64,000 nt of DNA from Bradyrhizobium sp. URHD0069 (GCF_000701345.1 NZ_JNIJ01000030.1:1-64000), one strand, 5' to 3'. Positions 18,418 through 27,942 are shown, counted from the stretch's first letter. Numbers and translations: made by a program. The notes: generated by a model not told the origin, from the letters alone.

Positions 18418-18632
18418 GTCGCTCAAATCATTTGAAACAGATTCTAGAACATTTGAGTCTGCGCGCAACGGAAATCTCGCGTGCCGCAGACTGACAAGGT
18501 TTGAGAGAATGCTTATCAGTCCGCTTGATCTCTAGCGTTTTGTCAGACTCTTGTTGTTCGATGACTTGGCACCACCCGAAACTGGTCTTGTAAATGAGGT
18601 TCGTGATCGCAATCAGCGGCACTAACAGATCA

Positions 18633-19208
18633 ATGTACAAGGATGATCCTAACGTGAACAGAAACCAAGCTAGAAAGAACCAAAGTCAAAAGCTGCAAAA
18701 AGTCGTTAAAGAAGCCATCGAGGTGCTCGATGACTATTGGATCTATGACACCGCGCAATTACTCCAAGACGGTGCCGTTGCGACTGCACGAATTGCTCGA
18801 CTGCTGAACAGAATCAGAAGAAAGCCGCATCGATTTATGGGGCGCGAGCGCGAGCTCGCCAACGAGGTCTCAGAGTTGGTCCGGTTCTTGAAGGACTTGG
18901 ATCAGGAAGCAGCTCGGAATGTCCGTTTGTCCTTCTCTTGTCCTGACGGGGTGGAGGAGCACCTTAAGAACCTTGCACACGTCGTAGATTCTACTGCACG
19001 GATAGTAACGCCGGCCAGGGATCCGAGTTCTCTAGGGACCAGCATGCATCGCTCGAGCCTCCAATTTGGATCCCGGCGCGCCGCTTCCGAACCGATAAGA
19101 GAGCTAAGAAAGCCCATCAGTCTGATCGGCCCGTCGTGCGAAAATGAAGTTTGTAAATTGGATGAACTGATAGACGCCAACAGCAGGAGCTCGTATGCCA
19201 AGGCATGA
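18633..19208 (+). CDS. Hypothetical protein, 191 aa
   Basis: I take the start at ATG 18633 (MYKDDPNVNRNQARKNQSQK). The first 120 residues are basic and helical, with an internal RIRRKPHRFMGRERELANEV region that may be coiled coil; the C-terminal third is polar and serine-rich. No family is recognised. The stop at 19208 overlaps the next ATG (19195) by 14 nt, so the two are translationally coupled. They precede a P-loop ATPase gene in the same direction and may belong to the same functional unit. Confidence 0.5.
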   Translation: MYKDDPNVNRNQARKNQSQKLQKVVKEAIEVLDDYWIYDTAQLLQDGAVATARIARLLNRIRRKPHRFMGRERELANEVSELVRFLKDLDQEAARNVRLSFSCPDGVEEHLKNLAHVVDSTARIVTPARDPSSLGTSMHRSSLQFGSRRAASEPIRELRKPISLIGPSCENEVCKLDELIDANSRSSYAKA

Positions 19209-19713
19209 CAGTTTCTATCAACCTAAACCCCAAAACGGCGGTTTTCTGTTTGAAGTCAATCCCCTCATCTTGGAAATCGTTCTTTGGAACGACGCCGAGA
19301 TCCTAGATGAGCGACCAGAGTTCGCGATACTCAACCATCCCAATCGTGTCGCTGAAATCTGCAAGCAGCTATTCTTTAATGATGTGGCAGAGGTCGATTT
19401 TCAATCAATACCTGGCTGGGTTCCGACTGATAGGATCGAGAGTGATTGCGGGGGGTCGAATATAGTAGCTCGATCGCGCTATGAGTTGGCAGTCTCGCTT
19501 TCAGCCGAAGAAGGCCGTAACTTCAAGAAAGCGATCAGTAGCCAATTCCGACGACGGTTGAAGTTCATCGTTAAGAAATGCGTGCTGGCGTTCGAGTCCT
19601 ATAATTTCGGTCTGACGAAGATTGACGGACTGGACGACGCTGGCAGGCTTCGGTGGCGCGTCGTTGATGCGCGATTAGATGTCACTGACACCGTCAAGAT
19701 GCCCATCAACTGA
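19195..19713 (+). CDS. Hypothetical protein, 172 aa
   Basis: Overlaps the preceding gene by 14 nt. It contains FEVNPLILEIVLWNDAEIL near the start and a basic helix (NFKKAISSQFRRRLKFIVKK) at about 120-140. No motif of known function is visible. Tandem repeats begin at its very stop codon, which suggests that its 3' end or flank was changed by recombination. A link with the following ATPase gene is only positional. Confidence 0.5.
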   Translation: MPRHDSFYQPKPQNGGFLFEVNPLILEIVLWNDAEILDERPEFAILNHPNRVAEICKQLFFNDVAEVDFQSIPGWVPTDRIESDCGGSNIVARSRYELAVSLSAEEGRNFKKAISSQFRRRLKFIVKKCVLAFESYNFGLTKIDGLDDAGRLRWRVVDARLDVTDTVKMPIN

Positions 19714-19813
19714 TAAGGAAATTACACAAATGGAGTCAGCTCGGTAACTGATAACGTTTCGGCAGAAATGGAGTCAGTTGCTGACCGATAAGGTTTCATA
19801 CGAAACGGAGTAG
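19709..19813. repeat. Three degenerate 37-38 bp tandem repeats
   Basis: The motif ACTGATAA...GTTTC..., followed by AAATGGAGTCAG, occurs three times with the AAA(T/C)GGAGT core at 19728, 19766 and 19803. Spacing is 38 and 37. Such repeated units are seen at the ends of IS21-family elements, but no transposase is nearby. Confidence 0.55.
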
Positions 19814-22078
19814 CGCCATGCTGTCTTTGACTATCAGCTCTGGACGAAAAACGATATTGCAGGGCGAGAGCTAGTTGGCCCCATCCTGCAAAACATAGCG
19901 ACCTCTCCTTTTTTGGTCGCAGATATTACGTTCTTAAATCTCAATGTGACTTATGAAGTTGGCTATGCAATCGGTCAATCGAAACGCGCTCTTCTAATCC
20001 GCAACACGAGCCTCAAGGGAGACATTGATCTTTCCAACGACATCGGTATCTTTGATACGCTGGGACGTCATGAGTACCGAACCGTTGATGAACTTGCGTC
20101 TTATCTTTCGCAACCTCTCGACACCCGGCCAACAAGTGTCGATTATCCCTTAGATACCGTAAAGAGGCTGTTTTTTCTCGACATACCGGGTTCATCTGAA
20201 GCCGTTCGTCAGATTGTATCCGCGATAAAAAGAGAGTTCCGCCTCTATAGGAGCTTCTCCGATGAAGAATCGATCCGATTGTCGGCATCGTTCGCGATCG
20301 AAAGCGTGGCATCCTCGAGCGGTGTTGTCGTGCCGTTCCTTTCGGACCAGTTTGTCGGGGCAGATGTCCATAACTATCGAGCCATGTTTGTGGCGGGGCT
20401 AGCGCATGGGCTTGATCGGCCCATCTTGATCCTTAAACAATCGAAGGTTGTCGCGCCATTAGATATTCGGGATGCAACTTCCGACTATGAAAGTCCAACC
20501 GACATCGATCGCTTGATAGGCAAGTTTCGAATTGATGTTGAGAATTCATTCGAAAGATTGACGTCACGTAGTCCGGTGCAGCCGGGCGTACTCCAAAAAC
20601 TCTCAATCGGAGATCCTGCGGCGGAGAATGAATTTACTACGTTGAAATCGTACTTTATTCCAACCGATGCATTTGGGCGAACACTCCAGGGCCAGGTAGA
20701 CCTGGTTACGGGAAGAAAGGGGTCCGGAAAAACCGCGCTGTTCTTTCAAGTACGCGACAGGCTACGATCAAACAAAGACAATATTGTTGTGGACCTAAAG
20801 CCCGAGGGTTACCAGCTAACCCAGCTAAAGGATCTCGTCTTGCAATTTCTGAAGGCTGGATCGCAAGCTTATTTGATAACCTCGTTTTGGCATTACGTAG
20901 TACTGCTTGAAATTGTCCATCGTATCGTCGAGACGGACAAAACGCGCCACAAATTCGATCACCGCCTCGCGGCTAGCTATCAAGAGCTTGTGGCAATCTA
21001 TCGCGCCACGGACATAGATGTGGCAGGAGATTTCTCTCAACGGTTGCTGGTCCTGACACGGAGCATCGCCGAGCGATTCGAGGCGGCCAAGATAAAATTA
21101 GATGCCACGCTAACGAGCGGTGACATAACGCAGATCGTTTATACTCACGACATACGAAAATTGGAAGCAGTGTTGACTGAGTACCTAAAGCATAAGGATG
21201 AAGTTTGGATACTGTTCGACAATCTCGACAAAGGATGGTCAACCGGCGGTGTCTCGGTAGAAGACATTACGATTCTTCGATGCCTTGTAGATGCTGCAAA
21301 AAAGATAAAGCGAGAGTTGATTCAAAAGACGGTCAATTTCCGCGCTGTCGTTTTTATCCGTAATGACGTTTATGAATTGCTCATTGCAGGAACGGCAGAC
21401 TACGGCAAAGACATGCAGGTCAATCTTGATTGGACTGATCGTCGGCAACTTGTCGAATTGCTTCGGCGGCGTCTTGAGTTTGGAGATCGAAATTTCAAAG
21501 GGAAGCCGATCACTGAAATCTGGTCGAGGATTTTTGATCAATCGGGAAGCTTCAAATCTGACATAGAGAATTTTTTAGATCAGTCCCTCCTGCGGCCCAG
21601 GAACCTCATCCAGCTATTCCAGCACTGCAAGGGATTTGCTGTAAATGTGGGGCATGATCAGATCACAGCTGAAGATGTAGCAAGCGCGCTGGACGCGTAC
21701 TCTCGTGATTTGGTAACGGAAATTAACCGCGAGATTAGTGATGTTTTTCCAAAGGCAACCAAGATACTTTATGATTTTGCGAGCGAGCCTGCTGACGTTT
21801 CTCATGATGATCTGATCGTTCTGGCAGAGATGAAGCAACTCGATGCGTCAGCGGCGGAGCAGCTTGTCGATTTACTATTGTACTACGGTTTTCTCGGCCT
21901 GCCTAACGCGGATGGTAAACCTACCTACATTTATGACACGCATTACGACATGGAAATATTAAAGGCTTTGGCTCGGAAACGCGGAAGTGCCCCGTTGTAT
22001 CGCATACATCCGGCATTTTGGCCGGCGCTACGTATTCAAGGTAAAGATGTCAACGGACGGCAGCCTCAACTCCTGTAG
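19814..22078 (+). CDS. Deoxyribosyltransferase-like/P-loop ATPase fusion (Sll1717-like), start lost
   Basis: The frame is open from 19814 and reads as protein from there (FDYQLWTKNDIAGRELVGP) but holds no ATG; a TAG stands at 19811-19813 next to the tandem repeats, so the 5' end is missing or the gene begins at TTG 19913 (721 aa). Domains: a first nucleoside deoxyribosyltransferase/TIR-like sensor fold (VADITFLNLNVTYEVGYAIG), a second similar fold (FLSDQFVGADVHNYRAMFVAG), then a P-loop ATPase with Walker A GRKGSGKT, a Walker B-like WILFDNLDKGW and a C-terminal winged-helix-like part. The ATPase part resembles the family called Sll1717 P-loop ATPases. Such sensor-plus-ATPase fusions are typical of defence islands. 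Function here is inferred and activity doubtful without a start. Confidence 0.7.
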   Translation, partial: RHAVFDYQLWTKNDIAGRELVGPILQNIATSPFLVADITFLNLNVTYEVGYAIGQSKRALLIRNTSLKGDIDLSNDIGIFDTLGRHEYRTVDELASYLSQPLDTRPTSVDYPLDTVKRLFFLDIPGSSEAVRQIVSAIKREFRLYRSFSDEESIRLSASFAIESVASSSGVVVPFLSDQFVGADVHNYRAMFVAGLAHGLDRPILILKQSKVVAPLDIRDATSDYESPTDIDRLIGKFRIDVENSFERLTSRSPVQPGVLQKLSIGDPAAENEFTTLKSYFIPTDAFGRTLQGQVDLVTGRKGSGKTALFFQVRDRLRSNKDNIVVDLKPEGYQLTQLKDLVLQFLKAGSQAYLITSFWHYVVLLEIVHRIVETDKTRHKFDHRLAASYQELVAIYRATDIDVAGDFSQRLLVLTRSIAERFEAAKIKLDATLTSGDITQIVYTHDIRKLEAVLTEYLKHKDEVWILFDNLDKGWSTGGVSVEDITILRCLVDAAKKIKRELIQKTVNFRAVVFIRNDVYELLIAGTADYGKDMQVNLDWTDRRQLVELLRRRLEFGDRNFKGKPITEIWSRIFDQSGSFKSDIENFLDQSLLRPRNLIQLFQHCKGFAVNVGHDQITAEDVASALDAYSRDLVTEINREISDVFPKATKILYDFASEPADVSHDDLIVLAEMKQLDASAAEQLVDLLLYYGFLGLPNADGKPTYIYDTHYDMEILKALARKRGSAPLYRIHPAFWPALRIQGKDVNGRQPQLL

Positions 22079-22164
22079 TTAGCGAGACGTGCAGGACTGA
22101 GAGATATTAGCAAGCGTTGCGTCTAACTGTTTGTCTGCACTCAGACACTGATCTGGAGCAGGCG

Positions 22165-22211
22165 TTCCATAACATTCGATCCGCGAATGGCCGCTGTCGG
22201 AGGCGAAGCGG
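22165..22211. repeat. Dispersed 47-bp repeat, copy 1
   Basis: TTCCATAACATTCGATC..CGAATGGCCGCT.TCGG..GCGAAGCGG is closely matched at 62292-62338, and its tail (GCGAAGCGGACATTC) recurs at 24598-24614. It is a non-coding remnant of some repeated sequence of this genus. Confidence 0.5.
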
Positions 22212-22308
22212 ACATTCCTTGGATACCGCGACGGGATATTTTGATACCGCGTTTTTGCCCAGAGACGACTCGCTCGATGCAAAGGGGCTTTCAGGTGAAC
22301 TCCCACCG

Positions 22309-23031
22309 TCAGACGGAAATGAGCGCATAGGGCAACCCTGAAGGCTTCTGCACGCCCATGGCGACGTTGTACACTCGCGCTCCGGCAGGCGTGCGGCCCT
22401 CATACTTCCCGCGATGCGCATGACCATGCACGACGGCGCATACTTTGAAACGGTCAATGGTCTCTGCAAGGCGCGAGCACCCGAGGAAGGGATAAATTTC
22501 GAGAGGTTCACCCTCTACCGTATCGACAATCGGGGCATAGTGAAGGACCACGACGGCGCGCCGGCTGTTCACCGTGCGCATGATGTTCTCCAGCCGCATC
22601 GCTTCATTCATCGCTTCGGCAACAAACGTCTTGATCGCCGGCTCGCCGAAAGAGCTCAGCATTCTTGGACCAAATCCGCCGGCAAAGCCCTTCACACCAA
22701 TAAATGCCACGCCATTAACTTCGGCTGCTTGGCCATCGAGCAGGTGTACGCCCGCGTCACAAAGGATTCGTTTCACCTCGTCGGCATGTCCCGACTCGTA
22801 ATCGTGGTTCCCAAGGACGCCGATTACTGGGATAGAGCAGACACGCAGCTCTTTAGCGAGGATTTCCGCCTGTGCCGGAGTTCCGGTATCGGTGAGGTCG
22901 CCGCAAAGGACCAGGGCGCCGGCACTCTTCGAGATTGCTTGAAACAATTCACGAAGCGCGCCCGACTGCCCATCCTTCACATGAAGATCGCCGATGCTTG
23001 CAAATGTGAATGAACTTGCATCATCGTTCAT
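22309..23031 (-). CDS. Metallophosphoesterase
   Basis: A 240-residue calcineurin-like phosphoesterase. All family motifs are present: ASIGDLHV (D, H), LVLCGDLTD, LGNHDYE, VVLHYAPI and VVHGHAHRG, which bind two metal ions. It would cleave a phosphomono- or diester in the cytoplasm. It overlaps the upstream nucleotidyltransferase by 11 nt and is read from the same transcript. A nucleotide-adding enzyme coupled to a phosphoesterase that could undo the reaction suggests a paired system, possibly toxin-antitoxin or signalling; this is inference. Length and motifs indicate an intact gene. Confidence 0.88.
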   Translation of the reverse strand: MNDDASSFTFASIGDLHVKDGQSGALRELFQAISKSAGALVLCGDLTDTGTPAQAEILAKELRVCSIPVIGVLGNHDYESGHADEVKRILCDAGVHLLDGQAAEVNGVAFIGVKGFAGGFGPRMLSSFGEPAIKTFVAEAMNEAMRLENIMRTVNSRRAVVVLHYAPIVDTVEGEPLEIYPFLGCSRLAETIDRFKVCAVVHGHAHRGKYEGRTPAGARVYNVAMGVQKPSGLPYALISV

Positions 23032-23821
23032 TGCCGCACTCGTCTTCGACGTTCAGAAAGCCCCATTTCTCGGTCGCACCTCGGTAATCGGAGCTGGAAA
23101 GCAAGCGACCGCGGCAGAGTTTCGTCGCCGGTGGCGGACCTTCCCGCTGCCGACTCAATCGTTCAAGAAGATCGTCAAGCAGCCAATCTGGAATGGCATC
23201 TCGCTCGCTCGGATAGATCCAACGAAACGTGAGCAGATGACAAAGCAGTATCTCCCAATGTGGGTTCATGTACATGATCAGGCGCTGCCAATCGATTGCC
23301 TCTCGCTGCTTAAGAATGAGATGGACGATATCGACGCCATCATGACGGTTCCGCTTCTGGATGAACGCCTTGGACCAGATCAGCTCGGTGGGGTTGATCA
23401 CAGGCACGCAATGCCCGAGCACTTGAGCCTGTGCTGCATACTGAAACCACTCTTCCTGAACCGGCACGGCGCCATTGCTGGAACCAAAGATGATGTCAAC
23501 GAAATCGCGGCCGCGGTGAACTTTTCCCAGCCAACTCTCATCCGCCGATACCCGATTGTTCCGCTGTAGGTGAGAGAGCAGGCGGGGGAATTCCGCGGCA
23601 GTCGTAAAAATATCTAGGTCCTTTGTCGGGCACCGCGCGTGGGTATAAAGATTTACGGCGTACCCGCCTCCGATCATGAACGGAAGATCCGATTCGAGGA
23701 GATCCCTCAGGACATTTGAATAGAACTGCTCCCTTTGGGTAAGAGACGCGAGCTTGAACGCATCGACATCTGTCGAACGTTCGGTACCCCGCGCTGCAAT
23801 CTGGCGATCTCGCGCGTGCAC
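23021..23821 (-). CDS. Nucleotidyltransferase-fold protein
   Basis: A 266-residue protein with the nucleotidyltransferase signature FMIGGGYAVNLYTHARCPTK followed by DLDIFT, and a third acidic residue in FVDIIFGSSNG. These give the GG...D-x-D...D set that binds Mg-NTP. The fold is shared by antibiotic-resistance nucleotidyltransferases and AbiEii-type toxins; length fits a stand-alone member. It is the first gene of a two-gene leftward operon with the metallophosphoesterase. The upstream start region (MHARDRQIAARG) is uncertain; an internal start is possible. I cannot tell whether it modifies small molecules, tRNA or protein. Confidence 0.8.
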   Translation of the reverse strand: MHARDRQIAARGTERSTDVDAFKLASLTQREQFYSNVLRDLLESDLPFMIGGGYAVNLYTHARCPTKDLDIFTTAAEFPRLLSHLQRNNRVSADESWLGKVHRGRDFVDIIFGSSNGAVPVQEEWFQYAAQAQVLGHCVPVINPTELIWSKAFIQKRNRHDGVDIVHLILKQREAIDWQRLIMYMNPHWEILLCHLLTFRWIYPSERDAIPDWLLDDLLERLSRQREGPPPATKLCRGRLLSSSDYRGATEKWGFLNVEDECGNER

Positions 23822-24754
23822 TGATTACTCCATTTGTTCCTGAATACTAATCGGCGCGCATCGTGGAAGTTCCTTTGAGTTCCGAATTGAACGACTCGCC
23901 GCGAACGGCCGCGGCGGCAGCAGAAGGCGTGCGAAAGAACAGGACAAACGCTTCCTAGCGACCCCGCCGCCGTGGCTCCGATCATTGCCCTGCCCTCATG
24001 ATCAGTTCCTTCAACAACGCGCCGGCGCCTGGTGTTTACCCGAACCGAACCAGCCGTATTCGATGCGGCGGCGCAACTTGCGCGCCATTGGATTTTAATC
24101 TTTCGGCCATCCGGATTTTCCATGTGGAATACTTGATCGGATTCTGACCACGCTTTTCCGAACTATCGCACAAGCGCCTGGTGGGTCCCGAGGGCCGGGG
24201 CGACGAGCCCGGGCCGACGCGGCGCCGGCAAAGCCGGCCTGCCAACGCATGCGCGCGTCTCTATCGCCCCGCTGCTTCCCGATACCTGCATTGGGCCGAT
24301 GCGGGAAAGACAAAGCAAAACGCCGATGTCCGTTCTGGGGTCCAAAAGCTGACTTGGAGGGGACTTCCGCTTTTGGCGGATACTGTTGCAAAAGTCGAAA
24401 ATCGAATGACTCCGAAAATCTCGCGGAATTTGATTCTTAGGCTTCTTTACCGCTGAAATGCTCTGCAGCGCCGCTGCGAAGAACCGTGTCGATTTTGTAG
24501 GTAACGATGTGCTCCCTCACGTCGCCGCGCACGAACCGCATCAGTGGTCCTAAAAATTTTCGCTCGGCAGCCAAAAAACCCTTTTTCAACACTATCGGCG
24601 CGAAGCGGACATTCACTGAAACATCGACTTCAGATAAGTGCCATCAGCGGCCATTCGGGAACCTCATTCGATTATATATTTCGGTAGCGCCAGAGGAGCC
24701 GGTCCAGACCATTTACTTGTAAGGTCAAATGCCTCAGCCGGTGCTTTGTGCAGG
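23822..24754. other. Gene-free stretch with repeat debris
   Basis: I see no supportable gene in this ~930-base stretch. It contains the tail of a dispersed repeat (24598-24614) and a segment GGGGTCCAAAAGCTGACTT (24337-24355) that resembles GGGGTCAAAAGCTGACT at 28575. The debris suggests past recombination. Confidence 0.5.
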
Positions 24755-25534
24755 TTACAAAGGAACCGCATGCTGCGCTGCCGGGCGCAGCTCGTAGAGG
24801 ACCATCGACTCGATATAGAACGAGCGCTCATAGACGAGTCGGGCGCGCAAGCCCGCCTTATTGATCAGCCGCCCGAGCAAGTCGAGATCGGAATCCGACG
24901 ACAGCATGACGTAAATGCTGCCGCCAGGCTTAAGGCGCTCGTGGGCCTGTTCAAACAGGGCTGCCAAGTCCCGATACTGCGGGCCGGCATGCCAGCCGCG
25001 GTCGGCGAGATCGCGGGGCTCGCCCGCATGCTTTGGCGGACTTGCTAGGATCACGTCAAAGAGCGGCCGAGGCGCAAGGGAGTCGAGAAGATTCGCGCAT
25101 ACCGCCGTTACACAGTTGCCAAAGCCGTTGGCTTGCGCATTCTGTCGGGCTGAACGCGCTGCATTGGGATTGATGTCGAGCGCCAAGACGTTTGTGGCAC
25201 CGGCGCGCGCCGCCGCGAGAGCCAGGATTCCCGACCCGGTGCCGATATCGGCCACGCTCTTACCACTCAGGTCGAGGCGGTCGATGAATTCCGCGAAATA
25301 TTCGCTGCTGAGAAAGAAGCGCGGATGGAACACTGTGGGCGGGACGCTCAAACGGAAGCCTGCCGCCGGGATCGTCCGAACATTTCGGCGGCTGAGGATA
25401 ACGTGATAGGAGAAGAAATGAATGAAGGCGCGCAGAAGACGGCGGAACGGCCCGTGCGGTTTCCCGCGCCGATCGAGAGCACTTGCTGGGATGGCGGCCA
25501 CTTCAATGGCCTTCGAACGCGAGGCTTCTTTCAT
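24755..25534 (-). CDS. SAM-dependent methyltransferase, HemK/PrmA-like
   Basis: A 259-residue class I methyltransferase starting at ATG 25534 with ACAGGAGT about ten bases upstream; the open frame beyond is not coding-like. SAM-binding motif I is SVADIGTGSGILALAAAR, motif II LALDINPNAARSARQN, and the catalytic-type motif ILASPPKHAG replaces the N/DPPY of HemK-type enzymes, so the target may be protein or small molecule rather than an adenine. An N-terminal extension (~70 residues) ends SVPPTVFHPRFFLSS. The gene stands alone. The region upstream to 25906 holds only remnants of a tyrosine/proline-rich reading frame. Confidence 0.82.
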   Translation of the reverse strand: MKEASRSKAIEVAAIPASALDRRGKPHGPFRRLLRAFIHFFSYHVILSRRNVRTIPAAGFRLSVPPTVFHPRFFLSSEYFAEFIDRLDLSGKSVADIGTGSGILALAAARAGATNVLALDINPNAARSARQNAQANGFGNCVTAVCANLLDSLAPRPLFDVILASPPKHAGEPRDLADRGWHAGPQYRDLAALFEQAHERLKPGGSIYVMLSSDSDLDLLGRLINKAGLRARLVYERSFYIESMVLYELRPAAQHAVPL

Positions 25535-25906
25535 GCTGGAAAATACTCCTGTGCAGAAATCGGCGAGGAACGAAAGCCGTAGCCGTCGGTTACGGGCCGG
25601 GGCCGACAAGCCAGCGCAGCAATCCGGGCGCCTCCTCTTTGAGGCCTCTACCATTACGGGCGATACCACCCGCCGTAATAACGGGGATACACCGCGTAAG
25701 GTAGTACGGGTACACGCAGGGACGGTAATAGCCGTAGGAGCCCTAGTAGCGATAGGGGTAGGGATCAGGCGACCGCACGCTCCCGCGCAACAATGTCGAG
25801 CAAACCTGGCCCCGCTTCCGGGTGGTGTGGTCAATTCGGCGTGAATCAGTTTATTGCTAAAACTGAAACTGGAAACACACTCGTTTCAGAATTATCGAGG
25901 CCTACG

Positions 25907-26662
25907 ATGACCTTGCTTGTGAACCTAAATGAGGCGGAGGAGGATCAGACTGGCACCCCTGACCTGAAGACTCTGATCGCCGTTGTTGGACTTGCAGTTG
26001 AGGCCAGAATAGCCGGGATGGCAGCGATGATCGCTGATGGTGACCGGACCGCCTTTCTTTTGCGTGACGCCATCCGAAAAGGTGTGCGCGGCATCATAAG
26101 CTTTGGCGTATGCGGCGGGCTAGATCCGGAGCTCCGACCAGGTAAGGTTGTCATCGCTTCGTCGGTGTTTGCCGGGAAAGATGAAGCTTATCCAAGTGAC
26201 TTCCTCTGGGCCGAGGAGCTCCTTCGGCTGATCCCGGGCGCCGGCTACTCTCCGATTGCTGGAGTGGCTTCCCCGATGACAAGTTTTGAGGAGAGACGGG
26301 ACTTCCATGCCACCACCGGGGCTGTCGCAGCTGATATGGAGTCGCAAATCGTGGCCCGAATTGCTGCCGAATTCAGAATTCCCTTTGCCGCTTGTCGCGT
26401 TGTTCTAAACCCTGCCCATCGGATACTTCCGAGAGCAGCGCTCATAAAGATCGGACCCACAGGTAAGCCTGGACTGCGTAAAATTGGAGGTTCAGTTGTT
26501 AAAGACCCACTGCAACTCCCTAGTCTTAGCCGGTTAGCCGTGGACGCTGTTATTGCGGTGCTGGCATTGCGCAGTGCCAAACAACGGCTCGGAACTCACC
26601 TCGGTTTCCCGCACCTTCGTTCACGGCCGCTCACCACTCCGACTCCTGCACTTCAAAAATAG
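25907..26662 (+). CDS. HpnG-like nucleoside phosphorylase
   Basis: A 251-residue protein with the pattern of the hopanoid-associated phosphorylase HpnG: GLAVEARIAGM, GVRGIISFGVCGGLDPEL, the DMESQIVARIAAEF segment with the conserved Met-Glu that binds ribose, then FAACRVVLNPAHRILPRAAL and PLQLPSLSRLA. HpnG releases adenine from adenosyl hopane during hopanoid synthesis. Start ATG 25907. No other hopanoid gene is near, so this is a single relocated copy. The last ~20 residues differ from what I expect and may be altered. A different nucleoside or futalosine-type substrate cannot be excluded. Confidence 0.8.
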   Translation: MTLLVNLNEAEEDQTGTPDLKTLIAVVGLAVEARIAGMAAMIADGDRTAFLLRDAIRKGVRGIISFGVCGGLDPELRPGKVVIASSVFAGKDEAYPSDFLWAEELLRLIPGAGYSPIAGVASPMTSFEERRDFHATTGAVAADMESQIVARIAAEFRIPFAACRVVLNPAHRILPRAALIKIGPTGKPGLRKIGGSVVKDPLQLPSLSRLAVDAVIAVLALRSAKQRLGTHLGFPHLRSRPLTTPTPALQK

Positions 26663-27237
26663 CACCAGTCTGATCCCGCCGTCAGTGCTGCTGCCCGCAC
26701 GGTGCGACGCCAACTAGCGCGAGTCCGAGCTACCAAAAGGATAAACTGGCCCCGAGCCCCTGTGCGATCAGCGGTATTTCGATGGATAGGCGTCACATTT
26801 TTAGCCGCGTTGCGACCGGGCAAGTTTAACCAGACGAGGGAGCGTCGCCAAAGCTCCCCACAGAGCCACATCCGAAAACCTCATTCGTGAACGGCGAGTT
26901 GACTCCGAGGATCAGGATGATTGCTGCACCGGCTAAAACCGCAAGATGCGATTATCCCAATCACGCAACTTGGTCCCGAGGACAGACTGAAACTCAGGAC
27001 AGAATGGAAGCCAGAACACAAGAACGATCAGAGAGGTCACAGGAAGCGCTGTCACGCTGTTCCACGAAAAAGCAACAGCGAACCTGTTCAATGTCGCCGG
27101 CCAATCGAACTGCCTGAATTCCTCTAGCGCCCGTTGCCAACGTCGCGAGAACTGAAGCAAAGTGGTTTCTGCGGTGGAGCCCGCTCGCGCTGAAATGGAG
27201 GGACAGGCGAATCCGAACAGCGACGTCGGTAGCGCGC
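26663..27237. other. Intergenic stretch without supportable gene
   Basis: Several short frames are open on both strands, but none resembles a protein family or has a ribosome site. One leftward frame (26933-27355) has a hydrophobic segment SLIVLVFWLPFCP but conflicts with the deaminase gene. Confidence 0.4.
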
Positions 27238-27942
27238 TCACGAGTCGGACTCCGGGTCGAACTTCGGCATAGCTTTCGAACCCGCACGTGAGCGCAGGAA
27301 GGCCTTGCTCACTGATAGGGCCGGCGCAGCTAAAAAGGCGGTCAAGGCGGCCCACGAAAACATGGGCCGCGGCGCGGCCGCATGGCGCTCAGGCAGATCC
27401 GCCGCCGATCCAAAGCAGCCTCTTCGTTTCATGAAGTGCCAAGCGAGCGGGTTCCACTGGCTCCAGACCTGCTCGGCCTGCGCTGCCAACAGGCCGGAGA
27501 CGATTTCCGGCGGAGGTCCAAAAACCTCAGGTAGTTTGTTCGATAAATCGTCGTCCTTCAGCACGTTCCATTTCGAATATCCGCCCATCACAGGAGAGGA
27601 GAGAGCGAACACCACCCGACCAATCCGCGCCTCCCTTGAACAAAACGAACACATCGGGCAAGGTTCAACGATCGAATACAAGGTACAATCCTGCAGACGC
27701 TTTCGTTTAAGGACCTTTTGTGCCTCGGAAAGCGCCACGAGCTCCGCGTGGCGCGTCACGTCGCTCTCCGATGAAACGCGATTTGTCGCCTCGGCAATGA
27801 CCTGTCCTCGAGAAACAATCAGGGCGCCGAACGGCAGCTCTCCTTTCTTCGCTCCAAGTTGAGCGACTTCAAGGCATCGCTCCATCATTTGCAAATCTTG
27901 AAGGTAAGCTTCCGGCCTGCTCATGAGCGTCAGCTGATCCAT
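27238..27942 (-). CDS. Nucleoside/cytosine deaminase-family protein
   Basis: A 234-residue zinc deaminase of the cytidine deaminase fold. The active site is intact: TRHAELVAL supplies the zinc histidine and proton-shuttling glutamate, and EPCPMCSFC the two zinc cysteines. GELPFGALIVSRGQ is the usual substrate-side segment. The catalytic domain ends near residue 165; an extra C-terminal ~65 residues include a hydrophobic segment (FSWAALTAFLAAPALSVS) not found in TadA or guanine deaminases, perhaps acquired by a shifted stop. Substrate could be guanine, cytosine or a nucleoside. The ATG overlaps the end of the following leftward TPR gene by 13 nt. Confidence 0.85.
   Translation of the reverse strand: MDQLTLMSRPEAYLQDLQMMERCLEVAQLGAKKGELPFGALIVSRGQVIAEATNRVSSESDVTRHAELVALSEAQKVLKRKRLQDCTLYSIVEPCPMCSFCSREARIGRVVFALSSPVMGGYSKWNVLKDDDLSNKLPEVFGPPPEIVSGLLAAQAEQVWSQWNPLAWHFMKRRGCFGSAADLPERHAAAPRPMFSWAALTAFLAAPALSVSKAFLRSRAGSKAMPKFDPESDS

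Noticed and set aside
25560..25790. Tyrosine/proline-rich small secreted protein on the minus strand
   Set aside because: The frame is interrupted by a stop and lacks a start; at most a remnant.
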